This document shows, piece by piece, positions 8,500-15,635 of a stretch of 64,000 bases of DNA (position 1 is the stretch's first letter; every line of letters begins with the position of its first letter). The stretch is taken from contig NZ_KK073874.1 of assembly GCF_000585375.1 (NCBI RefSeq), positions 4,619,251 through 4,683,250 on the forward strand. Reading direction: 5' to 3'. Made by a program: the position numbers and the translations under genes. This DNA comes from Cryptosporangium arvum DSM 44712. GTDB taxonomy: Bacteria; Actinomycetota; Actinomycetes; Mycobacteriales; Cryptosporangiaceae. The notes under the pieces were generated by a model. The model searched no databases and had not been told where the DNA came from. It saw only the letters and a list, made by a program, of their open reading frames with translations.

Positions 8500-9648
8500 A
8501 TGGCGCACATCGCGATGGTGAGCATCCCGGCCCACGGGCACGTCAACCCGAGCGCGGACCTGCTGCGCACGCTCGTCGCCCGCGGGCACCGGGTGACCTA
8601 CGCCAACGACGACTCGTTCGCCGAGGCCGTCGGCGCGATCGGCGCCGAGCTCAAGCCGTACGAATCCACCCTGCCCGGCGTCTGGTCCGACGACCCGATC
8701 GAGCAGCTCACCGTGTTCCTCGACGACGCGATCGCGATGCTGCCGCAGCTCGAGGCCGCGTACGACGCCGACCGGCCGGACCTGTTCGTCTACGACATCG
8801 CCGGCGCGCCGGCCCGGCTGCTCGGCGAACGGTGGGGGATCAGATCGCTGCAGCTCTCGTCGACGTTCGTGGCCTGGAAGGGCTACGAGGAGGACACCGA
8901 GCCGATGGTCGACGCCCTGCGCAGCGATCCGCGCGGCGCGGACTACTACCGGCGGTTCTCCGCCTGGCTGGAAGCGGAGGGCTCGTCGGTGACCGACAGC
9001 CTGGCGTTCCAGGGGCGCCCGGCGCGGTCGCTGGCACTCATCCCGCGGGCCCTGCAGCCGCACGCCGACCGGGTCGACCCGGCCGTCTACACGTTCGTGG
9101 GGCCCGCCGTCGGCGACCGGGGGACGTGGGAGCGGCCGGACGCGGAGAACGTACTGCTCGTGTCGCTGGGGTCGGCGTTCACCCGGCACCCCGACTTCTA
9201 CCGGCGGTGCGTGGCCGCGTTCGGGACGCTGCCGGGGTGGCACACGGTGCTCCAGATCGGGCGGGACGTCTCGGTGGACGAGCTGGGTGACCTACCGGCG
9301 AGCGTCTCGGTGCACCCCTGGGTGCCGCAGCTCGCCGTGCTGGAACAGGCCGACGCGTTCCTGACCCACGCCGGGATGGGCGGGAGCAGCGAGGGGCTCT
9401 ACTGCGGGACGCCGATGATCGCCGCACCGCAGGCCGCGGACCAGTTCACGAACGCCGACCAGCTCGCCGCGCTCGGCGTCGGGCGGGTCGTCGACAGCGC
9501 GACGGTCACCGCCGCCGAGCTGCGTGCGGCGCTGCTCGAGCTCACCACCCCCGAGGTGGTCGCGCGCAGCGCCGCGCTGCGCGCGGAGGTGCGGTCGCAG
9601 GGCGGCGCCGAGCGCGCCGCCGACCAGGTCGAGGCCTTCCTGGCGTGA
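8500..9648 (+). CDS. Macrolide-family glycosyltransferase (GT1)
   Basis: The 382-residue GT-B enzyme of the MGT/OleD/YjiC type opens with HIAMVSIPAHGHVNPSADLL, the acceptor-domain hallmark with the catalytic histidine of the family in the AHGHVNP loop. The C-terminal nucleotide-sugar domain carries HPWVPQLAVLEQADAFLTHAGMGGSSEGL, with H and the GG.S.EGL loop that binds UDP. Such enzymes glucosylate macrolides or other small hydroxylated compounds and inactivate them. The gene has a strong ribosome site and sits behind two operators of the divergent TetR, so inducible detoxification is the best inference. A biosynthetic role is less likely because no pathway genes surround it. Confidence 0.9.
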   Translation: MAHIAMVSIPAHGHVNPSADLLRTLVARGHRVTYANDDSFAEAVGAIGAELKPYESTLPGVWSDDPIEQLTVFLDDAIAMLPQLEAAYDADRPDLFVYDIAGAPARLLGERWGIRSLQLSSTFVAWKGYEEDTEPMVDALRSDPRGADYYRRFSAWLEAEGSSVTDSLAFQGRPARSLALIPRALQPHADRVDPAVYTFVGPAVGDRGTWERPDAENVLLVSLGSAFTRHPDFYRRCVAAFGTLPGWHTVLQIGRDVSVDELGDLPASVSVHPWVPQLAVLEQADAFLTHAGMGGSSEGLYCGTPMIAAPQAADQFTNADQLAALGVGRVVDSATVTAAELRAALLELTTPEVVARSAALRAEVRSQGGAERAADQVEAFLA

Positions 9649-9678
9649 TCCGGTGGCCGCGGTGGGCAGGATGGGGGC

Positions 9679-10326
9679 ATGGTCACACCGCTCGCCCCCA
9701 CCCTGCACCGCATGGCCATCGAGCTCGCCGCGATGGCCCAGAACGGGCTCACGTACAGCACCGACCACTACGACGCCGATCGGTACACGCGCATGCGCGC
9801 GCTCTCCGCCGAGCTGATGGGCCTCATCACCGACGCCGAACCGGCCGCCGTCGAGGCGGTGCTGGCGCTGGAGGCCGGCCACGCCACGCCCAAGGTGGAC
9901 GTCCGGGGCGCCCTGTTCGACGACGAGGACCGGGTGCTGCTGGTCCGCGAGGCCCGGGACGGACGCTGGACGCTACCGGGCGGCTGGGCCGACGCGCTCG
10001 ACCGCCCGTCGCACGCCGCCGAGCGCGAGTTCGCCGAGGAGGCCGGGCTGGCCGTGCGGGCGACGAAACTCGCGGCCGTCTACGACGGCAGCGTGCACAA
10101 CGGCCACTCGCCGGCCGGGCCGTGGCACATCTACAAGCTGTTCTTCGTGATGGAACGGCTCGACGACGCCGCCCCGGTGGCCGGACTGGACGGCGAGACC
10201 AGCGACGTCGCGTTCTTCGCGCTCGACGCGCTCCCCGAGCTCTCGACCGCGCGCACCACCGCGCACCAGCTGCGCCGGGCGCTCGTCCACACCCGCGATC
10301 AGGCCGAACCGGCCGACTTCGACTGA
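9679..10326 (+). CDS. Nudix hydrolase with N-terminal accessory domain
   Basis: The 215-residue product has an N-terminal helical region (about 1-70, Nudix_N-type; MAQNGLTYSTDHYDADRY) and a Nudix domain from about residue 73. The Nudix box reads GGWADALDRPSHAAEREF then AEEAGL. It fits GX5EX7REUXEEXGU except that the first acidic residue is Asp instead of Glu. The REF..EE metal ligands are intact. Relatives with this N-terminal domain hydrolyse nucleotide-sugar-type substrates such as ADP-ribose, but the substrate here is not fixed. The last 28 bases overlap the convergent YjbR-like gene. Confidence 0.9.
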   Translation: MVTPLAPTLHRMAIELAAMAQNGLTYSTDHYDADRYTRMRALSAELMGLITDAEPAAVEAVLALEAGHATPKVDVRGALFDDEDRVLLVREARDGRWTLPGGWADALDRPSHAAEREFAEEAGLAVRATKLAAVYDGSVHNGHSPAGPWHIYKLFFVMERLDDAAPVAGLDGETSDVAFFALDALPELSTARTTAHQLRRALVHTRDQAEPADFD

Positions 10327-10664
10327 GTCCGCATGGCCCAGGCGTCGGTGATCAGCTCGGTGAGGCGCTCGACGCCGACCCGCTCCAGGCGGCACATCAC
10401 CAGCGGCAGCCCGTCGTAGGCGGGCGTGGTGAAGAACAGCTCGGGCTCGCCGAGCACCAGCGCCTGTTTCTCGGCCTCGTCGCCGACGTAGAGCACCGCG
10501 ATGTCGGTGCGCAGCCGGCGAGGGCGGCCCGGGACCCGTTCCGGGTACGACCAGACGAACCCCTGGCCGCCGACGCGGAAATCGAAGCCGTCGCTGTCGA
10601 TCTCGACGACGTCGGCCAGCCCCAGCGCGAGCGCACGCACGTCGTCCGCATCGGCCACGCGCAC
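10299..10664 (-). CDS. MmcQ/YjbR family protein
   Basis: The 121-residue product starts at the GTG at 10664. It has the YjbR pattern: an N-terminal helix with VRALALGLADVVEI, the strand GFDFRVGGQGFVWSYPER, DIAVLYVGDEAEKQALVLGE, and FFTTPAYDGLPLVMCRL followed by a helix with ELITDAWAMR. The fold is a DNA-binding-like cystatin/CyaY arrangement, but function in bacteria is mostly unproven. It is convergent with the Nudix gene (28-bp overlap), and its own start is 15 bp from the end of the next minus-strand gene. Confidence 0.85.
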   Translation of the reverse strand: MRVADADDVRALALGLADVVEIDSDGFDFRVGGQGFVWSYPERVPGRPRRLRTDIAVLYVGDEAEKQALVLGEPELFFTTPAYDGLPLVMCRLERVGVERLTELITDAWAMRTQSKSAGSA

Positions 10665-10679
10665 ATCCTAGGGCCCGCG

Positions 10680-11432
10680 CTAGTGGCGGCGCGCCGCCTG
10701 TTCGGCCACGCGTCGCAGGCGGGCGGTCTGGTCGGTGGGGGAGAGGTGGCGGGGCTCGGGTTCGTCGTCGGGCCGGCGGCGGGTCTCCTCCAGGAACAGC
10801 CAGAGCGCCTCGACCGCGCTGACCCGCACGCCCGCCGCGGCCGCGGCCGCGACCCGGCGCCGCGTGATCCGCATCAGCGCGAGCCCGGCGAACGCGATCG
10901 CCGCCCCGCTGCCGGCCACCAGCGGAATCTGCAGGTCGGAGCCGGTGATCGGCAGTTCCTCGGTGTGCTCGGTGGTCTGCTCGCCCGAGTCGGCGGCGTC
11001 CGGGTCGGCGCTCTCCGCGGCCTCGAGCGTCGCCTCGGTGGTGGCTTCGGCGTGCGCCGACGCGGTCGCCTCGGCCGACGCCTCCGCGCTGGCCTCGGCC
11101 GACTCCTCGGCGGTCGCCTCCTCCGCGTGGTCGGCCGCCGGTGCCTGCGCCCCGGACGCGACACCTTCACTCGGCGCGGGCGCCATCGGCTGCGCGGCCG
11201 GCGGCGTCGCCCGGGCCGACGCCGCGCGGGCGGCCAGCATGTCGTCGGATCGGCCGCGCCAGAGCATGATGCTCAGCGCGACCGCCAGCGCGAGAAAGAT
11301 CGCGGTGGCGCTGGCCAGGATGATCACCGCGGTGTCGCGGTTGCCGGCCGCGAGCGCGGGCAGCGGCGAAGGGGGTATGTGGTCAGACCGCTCGTGAGCC
11401 GAGTGCCGCGGTGGCTCGGAGTGATCCGCCAT
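10680..11432 (-). CDS. Membrane protein with Ala/Glu-rich stalk and internal LPITG-helix signal
   Basis: The 250-residue product has a proline/histidine-rich N-terminal 30 residues and a membrane helix at about 33-58 (ILASATAIFLALAVALSIML). A low-complexity stalk of AEAS/AEAT repeats rich in Ala, Glu and Ser fills about 95-150. LPITG is at 160-164, with a second hydrophobic helix at about 168-187 and basic residues RITRRR. This is the layout of a sortase signal, but a further ~60-residue charged tail follows where a cell-wall signal would end. Either sortase does not process it, or the motif is coincidental within a two-helix membrane protein. It lies just downstream of the two-component genes on the same strand. 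No function recognised. Confidence 0.75.
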   Translation of the reverse strand: MADHSEPPRHSAHERSDHIPPSPLPALAAGNRDTAVIILASATAIFLALAVALSIMLWRGRSDDMLAARAASARATPPAAQPMAPAPSEGVASGAQAPAADHAEEATAEESAEASAEASAEATASAHAEATTEATLEAAESADPDAADSGEQTTEHTEELPITGSDLQIPLVAGSGAAIAFAGLALMRITRRRVAAAAAAGVRVSAVEALWLFLEETRRRPDDEPEPRHLSPTDQTARLRRVAEQAARRH

Positions 11433-11498
11433 GGGCCGCCTCCTCAGTAACGGCGGGAATGTCCGTTAAGAGATGTGTACCCTGTTCGTTGGCAAAAG

Positions 11499-12134
11499 TC
11501 ACCCTCGGAGTCCGGCCTCCCGGGCGAGCAGGCCGGCCTGGGTGCGGTTGTCGCACCCGAGTTCGAGCAGCAGGCGCGAGACGTACCCCTTCACGGTCGC
11601 CTCGGACAGGTGCAGCCGGCGCGCGATCTGCTGGTTGGAGAGCCCGGCGCCGAGACCGGCCAGCACCTCGCGCTCCCGCGCGGTGAGCGCCGCGACCCGC
11701 TGCCGGGCCCGCTCCCGGTCGGCCCCGGCCTCGATCAGGTGCCGCCTGGCCTCCGGCGAGAGCACCGTGGCCCCGCGAGCCGCCACCCGCACGAGCGCGA
11801 CGAGGTCCTCCGGCGCCGTCGACTTGAGCAGGAACCCGACCGCACCGGCCTGCAGCGCGCGCAGCACGTAGTCGTCGACGTCGAACGTCGTCAGCGCGAC
11901 GACCTTCGGCGGGGACGGCAGCGCGGTGACGCGAGCGGTCGCGGTGATCCCGTCGACGTCGGGCATCCGCAGGTCCATCAGCACGACGTCGGGCCGGAAC
12001 CGGACGACGGCCTCGATCGCCTCCGCGCCGTCGTAGGCCTCGCCCACCACCTCGAGGTCGTCGGCCGCTGACAGCAACGTCCGCAGGTGCGCGCAGACCA
12101 GCCGCTCGTCGTCGACGAGCAGGACGCGGATCAC
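11499..12134 (-). CDS. NarL/LuxR-type response regulator
   Basis: The 211-residue product begins with GTG at 12134 (VIRVLLVDDERLVCAHL). The receiver domain has the acidic pair DD, phospho-acceptor Asp in VVLMDLRMPDVDGI (near residue 54), Thr in VVALTTFD and Lys in GFLLKSTAPEDLV. The C-terminal LuxR-type HTH runs about 145-205 (LTAREREVLAGLGAGLSNQQ). Its start overlaps the stop of the histidine kinase gene (GTGA), so kinase and regulator are made together. The target genes are not visible; the LPITG protein downstream is a candidate by proximity only. Confidence 0.95.
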   Translation of the reverse strand: MIRVLLVDDERLVCAHLRTLLSAADDLEVVGEAYDGAEAIEAVVRFRPDVVLMDLRMPDVDGITATARVTALPSPPKVVALTTFDVDDYVLRALQAGAVGFLLKSTAPEDLVALVRVAARGATVLSPEARRHLIEAGADRERARQRVAALTAREREVLAGLGAGLSNQQIARRLHLSEATVKGYVSRLLLELGCDNRTQAGLLAREAGLRG

Positions 12135-13237
12135 CGCGGGAACCGGGCCCGCACCGCGAACCCGCCCCCGGGTTCCGGGCCCGAGTCGAAGTCCCCGCCG
12201 AGCACGTCGACCCGGTGCCGTAACCCGATCAGCCCGCTGCCCGCGCCGAGCGACACGAGGTCGGCGTCCGGCGGGCGGGGCGACGGCGCGTTCACCACCG
12301 ACACCCGCACGTCGTCCGGCCCGTAGCGCACCGCGACCCGCACGTCGGCGCCCGGCGCGTGCTTGCGGACGTTGGTCAGCGCCTCCTGGACGACGCGGTA
12401 GAGCGCGCGCCGGACCCCCGGGGAGGACTCGCCGCTCTCGCCGTCCCAGCGCACGGTCAACCCGGCCGCCCGCGACTCGTCGAGCAGCGCGGGCAGGTCC
12501 TCGGACGTCTCCGGCCGGCCGGGCCGGGGTGAGTGCCCCGCGCCCTCGCGCAGCACCCCGACCAGCTCGCGCAGCTCCGCGAGCGCCTCGCACCCGGTCA
12601 CCCGCAGCTCCTCGGCGGCCCCCCGGGTCCGGTCGTCGGTGGCCCGGGTGCGCAGCGCTCCCGCCTGCAGCACCAGCAGGTTGATGCGGTGGGTCACGAC
12701 GTCGTGCATCTCGCTCGCCAGCCGGATCCGTTCGTCGGCGCGCGCCTGGTCGGCGAGCAGCTGCCGTTCCCGCTCGGCGCGTTCGGCCCGGTCGGTGAGC
12801 TCGTCGAGCAGGCTCCGGCGCGTCCGCGCGTAGAGCCCTAGCAGCGACGACACCCCGATCGCGACCGGCGCGGTGAACGGGTCGGTCACCTCCCACGCCC
12901 GCATGCCGACCAGGAACGTGGCGGTGAGCGCACCGACGACGAGCCAGCCGCGACGCGTCCCGGACGCCAGCACCGTGTAGGGGACCAGGAACGTCGCCCA
13001 GACCGGCACGACCAGGTTGGCCACCCCCACCCCGGCCGCGACCGCGACCGGCCACCGGCGGCGGGCGAACAGCGCGGTCGCCGCGAGGACCTGCACCGCG
13101 ATGCGCACCGCCATCGGGGCGCCGAACGTGTTGCCGGCCGGGTCGGAGTCGGCGAGCTCGAGCAGGACCCCCGTGGCCGACGCGACGAGCACCAGCGCGG
13201 CGTCGACCCCCACCTCGAGCAGACGGCGGCGGCCCAT
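12131..13237 (-). CDS. Sensor histidine kinase, NarL-type partner (HisKA_3)
   Basis: The 368-residue kinase starts MGRRRLLEVGVDAALVLVAS. About five membrane helices (residues 8-140) without a large outside loop suggest sensing within or at the membrane. The dimerisation helix has the phospho-histidine in RLASEMHDVVTHRINLL (near residue 185). The ATPase domain carries the N-box YRVVQEALTNVRKHAPGA and a late G-box SGLIGLRHRVDVLGGDF. It is transcribed ahead of its regulator (4-bp overlap). The frame stays open upstream to 13675, but family alignment and the membrane start favour 13237. It diverges from the DUF418 gene. Confidence 0.93.
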   Translation of the reverse strand: MGRRRLLEVGVDAALVLVASATGVLLELADSDPAGNTFGAPMAVRIAVQVLAATALFARRRWPVAVAAGVGVANLVVPVWATFLVPYTVLASGTRRGWLVVGALTATFLVGMRAWEVTDPFTAPVAIGVSSLLGLYARTRRSLLDELTDRAERAERERQLLADQARADERIRLASEMHDVVTHRINLLVLQAGALRTRATDDRTRGAAEELRVTGCEALAELRELVGVLREGAGHSPRPGRPETSEDLPALLDESRAAGLTVRWDGESGESSPGVRRALYRVVQEALTNVRKHAPGADVRVAVRYGPDDVRVSVVNAPSPRPPDADLVSLGAGSGLIGLRHRVDVLGGDFDSGPEPGGGFAVRARFPR

Positions 13238-13373
13238 GCCCGGAACCCTAGACGGGAGCGGCCGGGCGGGAGCGTGCGCGCGACGAACGAGGGGTCCGGA
13301 ACCGACGAAAGTAGCGTCGTTTCCCGCCCGCCGGGCCTGCCGGTGACCGGCCGGTCCCGGCTGGGATCGAACG

Positions 13374-14345
13374 ATGACCCAGTATCGCCGGATCTCCGCG
13401 ATCGACGCGTTACGCGGCTTCGCCCTGGCGGGCATCGTCGAGTTCAACCTCGTCCAGATGAGCGGTTTCACCCGCCCCACCGGTGACGCGGCCGACCACC
13501 TCGGCGCGTTCGTCTGGGAGTCGGTGTTCATCCAGCGCTTCTTCCCGATCTTCTCGTTCCTGTTCGGGGTGAGCTTCGCGCTGTTCCTGCGCACCGCGTC
13601 CCGGCGGGCCGACCGGCCGCGGCTGGTCCTGCTGCGCCGGCTGCTGTGGCTCGGCGTCCTCGGCGCGCTGCACACGCTGCTGCAACACGGCGAGGTGCTG
13701 AAGTTCTACGCGGTGTTCGGCGTCGTCGTGCTGCTGCCCGCGTCCTTCCTGTCCCGACGCTGGACGCTCGGGCTCGGCCTCGTGCTCACGGTGGCGGGCT
13801 GGGTGTTCCTCAACGGCGTCGCGATCATCCCCGGCCTGTTCCTGCTCGGCCTGGCCGCGGCGCAGTACGGGCTCGCCGACACGCTCGAGCAGCGCACCCG
13901 GCACCTGGTGGCCGCGCTGCTGGTGGTGCTGCCGGTGGCCGCCTTCCTGGAGTGGTGGCAGTTCCAGGGCGGGGTGGGGCAGGCGCACATCGGCCGGGTC
14001 GTCTCGGCCGGCACCGTCGTCGCGCTGCTCTACGCGCTCGTCTTCCTGCTGCTGTTGCGCACGCCGATCGGCCGGCCGCTGGAGGCGGTGTTCGCGCCGA
14101 TGGGCCGGGTCGCGCTGACCAACTACGTGCTGGCGTCGGTGCTGATCCTGGCCGCGGACCGGGCGTTCGACCTCGGCTCCGCGACGACCTACGGTCCGCT
14201 GGTGGCGGTCGGGGCCGGGATCGGTCTCGCGCAGGCGGCGCTGAGCGTGCTGTGGCTGCGACGGTTCCGGTACGGGCCTCTCGAGTGGGTGTGGCGGTGC
14301 CTCACCTGGTGGCAGTGGGTCCCGTTGCGCGGCCGGGCGACGTGA
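13374..14345 (+). CDS. DUF418 / YeiB-like membrane protein
   Basis: The 323-residue product opens with RISAIDALRGFALAGIVEFN, the family's N-terminal signature. The acidic/arginine-tagged helix IDALRGFA is shared with the acyltransferase-3 superfamily. About eight to nine membrane helices follow, and the C-terminal DUF418 domain carries PMGRVALTNYVLAS and YGPLEWVWRCLTW. YeiB-like proteins are thought to act on envelope substrates, but no reaction is established. The gene is divergent from the histidine kinase gene, separated by 136 bp. Confidence 0.88.
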   Translation: MTQYRRISAIDALRGFALAGIVEFNLVQMSGFTRPTGDAADHLGAFVWESVFIQRFFPIFSFLFGVSFALFLRTASRRADRPRLVLLRRLLWLGVLGALHTLLQHGEVLKFYAVFGVVVLLPASFLSRRWTLGLGLVLTVAGWVFLNGVAIIPGLFLLGLAAAQYGLADTLEQRTRHLVAALLVVLPVAAFLEWWQFQGGVGQAHIGRVVSAGTVVALLYALVFLLLLRTPIGRPLEAVFAPMGRVALTNYVLASVLILAADRAFDLGSATTYGPLVAVGAGIGLAQAALSVLWLRRFRYGPLEWVWRCLTWWQWVPLRGRAT

Positions 14346-14348
14346 GCG

Positions 14349-14775
14349 CTACCCCGGCGGACAGCGGATCGCGCCCCGGTCGGCGGAGGACACCAGCGCG
14401 GCGTAGGCGCGCAGCGCGGTCGGGACCGGGCGGTCGCGGTGCCGGGGGCGGTAGCCGCCGGCCGCCTCCAGCGCGTCCCGGCGCGCGGCCGGCACGGCGT
14501 CGTCCACCGCGACGGTGATCGCGCGGGCCGGGAGGTCGATCGTGACCGGGTCCCCGTCCTCGACCAGCGCGATGACGCCACCCGCGACGACCACCGCCGG
14601 TCCGGTGAACGTGGAGACCGCGGCGTCGACCCCGGCGGTCGTCACCACGCACCCGTCGGGAGCGAGGTTGCCGCGCAGCACGGCGAGCCCGCCGTCGGCG
14701 GAGTACGCGTGCGCGACGTCGCCGTCGGCGGCGACCCCGGCGGCACGCGGCAGCGCGCGGGCGCCGGCCAGCCGG
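14349..14775 (-). pseudogene. ilvD: Remnant of dihydroxy-acid dehydratase gene (ilvD), N-terminus and internal block missing
   Basis: On the minus strand the frame encodes typical IlvD C-terminal sequence: DVAHAYSADGGLAVLRGNLA, then CVVTTAGVDAAVSTFTGPAVVV. It jumps directly to GGVIALVEDGDPVTIDLPAR and ends PTALRAYAALVSSADRGAI. In intact IlvD about 60 residues lie between the FTGPAVV block and GG.IALVEDGD, including the GPGMQEML and FSGGTSG motifs. They are absent here. The N-terminal ~400 residues, including the Fe-S cysteines, are also gone, replaced at about 14770-14776 by an unrelated regulator gene on the other strand. The fragment cannot be active. ilvD normally makes branched-chain 2-oxoacids. 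Confidence 0.8.
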
Positions 14776-15612
14776 TACTCCGAGCTCGGGGCCTTCCTGA
14801 CCGCGCGCCGCAAGCAGCTGGTGCGGGCGGAGTTCGACCTGCCGCCGGTCGGGCGCAACCGGACGACCGGGCTGCGGCGCGAGGAGATCGCCTACCGGGC
14901 CGCGCTGAGCGTCACCTGGTACACGTGGCTGGAGCAGGGGCGGCCGGTCAACCCGTCCCGGCAGGTGCTCGACGCGCTCGCGGTGACGATGCGCCTGTCC
15001 GCGGCCGAGCACGACTACCTGCTCTCGCTGGCCGGGTACGCGCCCGCGGCACCGGGCGGTCCCGCGCCGGCGGGCTCGGTGCCGGCCGAGGCGCCCGCGT
15101 CGCTGCGCCGCCTGCTCGACGCGCTGCTGCCCTCGCCCGCGTTCGCGGTGAGCGCCGACTGGACGATCGCCGCCTGGAACGCCGGGTACGAGGCCCTGTA
15201 CCCGAACGTGGCGACGGTCGCGCCGGCCGACCGCAACCTGCTGCTCGCGATCTTCACCGACCCGTACGTCCGCGCCCTCCTGCCGGACTGGGACGTCACC
15301 AGCCGCCACTTCCTGGCCGAGTACCGCGCCGACGCCGGGCCGCTGCTCGGGCAGCCGGCGCACGTCGCGCTGATCGGACGTCTGCTCGCGGCGAGCCCCG
15401 GGTTCGCCGAGGCCTGGGCCGCACACGAGGTCGAGCGGTTCGCGTCCCGCGAGCGGCGCTTCATCCACCCTGTCGTCGGCGAGCTCCGGTTCGAACACCA
15501 CTGGCTCGCCCCGTCCGACCAACCGGACCTGCGCGTGGTGGTCTACCTCGCCGACGGCGACCCGGCAACCATGCCCACGATGCGGACGCTGGTACCGTAC
15601 GCCGGGTTCTGA
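14776..15612 (+). CDS. XRE family regulator with MmyB-like domain, native start apparently lost
   Basis: Homology begins at about 14776 with YSELGAFLTARRKQLVRAEF. The HTH follows (TTGLRREEIAYRAALSVTWY then TWLEQGR), typical of actinobacterial XRE/MmyB proteins. The C-terminal ligand domain (LRRLLDALLPSPAFAVSADW, AAWNAGYEALYP, FIHPVVGELRFEHHWL) is complete. Relatives start only a few residues before SELGAFL. Here no ATG/GTG/TTG lies in frame at that point, because the preceding DNA is the antisense ilvD remnant. Translation would have to begin far upstream (ATG at 14515, through remnant sequence) or at an internal GTG (14821), which removes part of the HTH. The gene may therefore be impaired. 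Confidence 0.8.
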   Translation, partial: YSELGAFLTARRKQLVRAEFDLPPVGRNRTTGLRREEIAYRAALSVTWYTWLEQGRPVNPSRQVLDALAVTMRLSAAEHDYLLSLAGYAPAAPGGPAPAGSVPAEAPASLRRLLDALLPSPAFAVSADWTIAAWNAGYEALYPNVATVAPADRNLLLAIFTDPYVRALLPDWDVTSRHFLAEYRADAGPLLGQPAHVALIGRLLAASPGFAEAWAAHEVERFASRERRFIHPVVGELRFEHHWLAPSDQPDLRVVVYLADGDPATMPTMRTLVPYAGF

Positions 15613-15635
15613 ACCGTGCTCAGCTGGGAGAACAA

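Noticed and set aside
8500-10326. Secondary-metabolite gene cluster around the glycosyltransferase
   Set aside because: No polyketide, peptide or sugar-biosynthesis genes nearby; the TetR and operators fit detoxification better.
14439-15635. Upstream extension of the alpha-galactosidase frame
   Set aside because: The extra ~400 residues are Arg/Ala/Gly shadow over the XRE gene. GH36 homology starts just after the GTG at 15636, which has a ribosome site.
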